Source: Bacillota bacterium (GTDB lineage: Bacteria > Bacillota > Bacilli > Lactobacillales > Enterococcaceae). From it: a stretch of 5,091 bases of DNA. Under the pieces are notes generated by a model. The model did no database searches. It was not told where the DNA came from and was given only the letters and a program-made list of their open reading frames with translations. Location of the stretch: the NCBI GenBank assembly GCA_023389005.1, contig JAEWFE010000236.1, positions 1 through 5,091 on the forward strand, in the 5' to 3' direction. Shown here piece after piece: positions 4,778 to 5,091 of this stretch. Position 1 is the stretch's first letter; each line of letters begins with the position of its first letter. The position numbers and the translations under genes were made by a program.

Positions 4778-5091
4778 ATGTCAAGGTCAGGTTACTATCA
4801 TGAGGTAGCTGAGGATTTAATCAGTCGAATTGAAGATGGTGAGTTCATGCCTGGTGATCCTCTTCCAAAGCAAGTTGAATTAGCAGCTTCTTATCAAACA
4901 AGTCGTTTAACCATTCAAAAAGCCATTCAAATATTAATTACGGATGGCTATGTTTATGTAAAAAAAGGGAATGGGACTTTTGTAAAAGCAGAAAATAAAC
5001 AGTCTTCTATTATGCAATCTAATATTAATGAATGCATTGGTTTAACAGCTAAGTTTAAAGGAATCATGGATATTAATAATAAAGTTATTTC
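4778..5091 (+). CDS. GntR-family (HutC-type) transcriptional regulator, 5' part only
   Basis: The first 104 residues of a DNA-binding regulator are present; the gene runs off the window. Residues about 6-71 form the GntR winged helix: YYHEVAEDLISRIEDGEFMPGD, LPKQVELAASYQTSRLTIQKAIQ, then ILITDGYVYVKKGNGTFV with the GxGTFV wing end. The recognition helix TSRLTIQKAI follows the family pattern SR-x-TV-x-KAL. The spacing and the KGNGTFV end suggest the HutC subfamily, whose members carry a C-terminal UTRA ligand-binding domain and are about 240 residues; that domain is not visible, so the subfamily is inferred. Such proteins often repress a neighbouring sugar or amino-acid gene set, which here would lie outside the window. 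The ATG at 4778 has AAAGGAGGGG at 4759-4768. The gap from GGAGG is 11 bases, slightly long, but no better start exists. Confidence 0.92.
   Translation, partial: MSRSGYYHEVAEDLISRIEDGEFMPGDPLPKQVELAASYQTSRLTIQKAIQILITDGYVYVKKGNGTFVKAENKQSSIMQSNINECIGLTAKFKGIMDINNKVI

Overview
The window looks like a low-GC, AT-rich stretch of a Lactobacillales (Firmicutes) chromosome. Enterococcus or a close relative is my best guess, judged from protein style, GGAGG-type ribosome binding sites and the gene families present. The genus is inference. I see no transposase, integrase, tRNA, rRNA or CRISPR array.

Layout. Positions 1-332 (+) hold the 3' end of a RimJ/RimL-type GNAT acetyltransferase. A hairpin at 335-368 ends it and also ends the convergent membrane gene at 373-1137 (-), a CmpB-like protein (PF06541, 'putative ABC-transporter type IV'). 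A 235-base divergent intergenic region (1138-1372) carries a promoter in each direction and a short direct repeat. It is followed by an 86-residue orphan protein at 1373-1633 (+). A second two-way terminator (1640-1683) separates that gene from a two-gene operon on the minus strand: a DHA2-family MFS drug exporter (3868-2402) followed by a DUF4811 membrane protein (2402-1686). The stop and start codons of these two genes overlap by one base. Divergent from the exporter is a MerR-superfamily regulator (4061-4534, +). After a 243-base leader and intergenic stretch comes the start of a GntR/HutC-family regulator (4778 to the window end, +).

The most interesting part is the exporter/regulator intergenic region (3869-4060). 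Two consensus -35 boxes stand back to back and together form an exact match to the GlnR/TnrA operator consensus (TGTNA-N7-TNACA). GlnR and TnrA are themselves MerR-superfamily proteins, and the helix-turn-helix of the local regulator resembles theirs (RQLRYWE). The regulator's own promoter also has a TTTAG-N10-CTAAA dyad between -35 and -10, where classical MerR proteins bind. The simplest model is that this protein controls both itself and the exporter-DUF4811 operon through this compact site, with a ligand not evident from its sequence. An alternative is that a genomic GlnR links the pump to nitrogen status.

Nothing here amounts to a clearly new multi-gene system. The real unknowns are the DUF4811 partner of the pump, the 86-residue orphan protein, and the structured leader ahead of the GntR gene.
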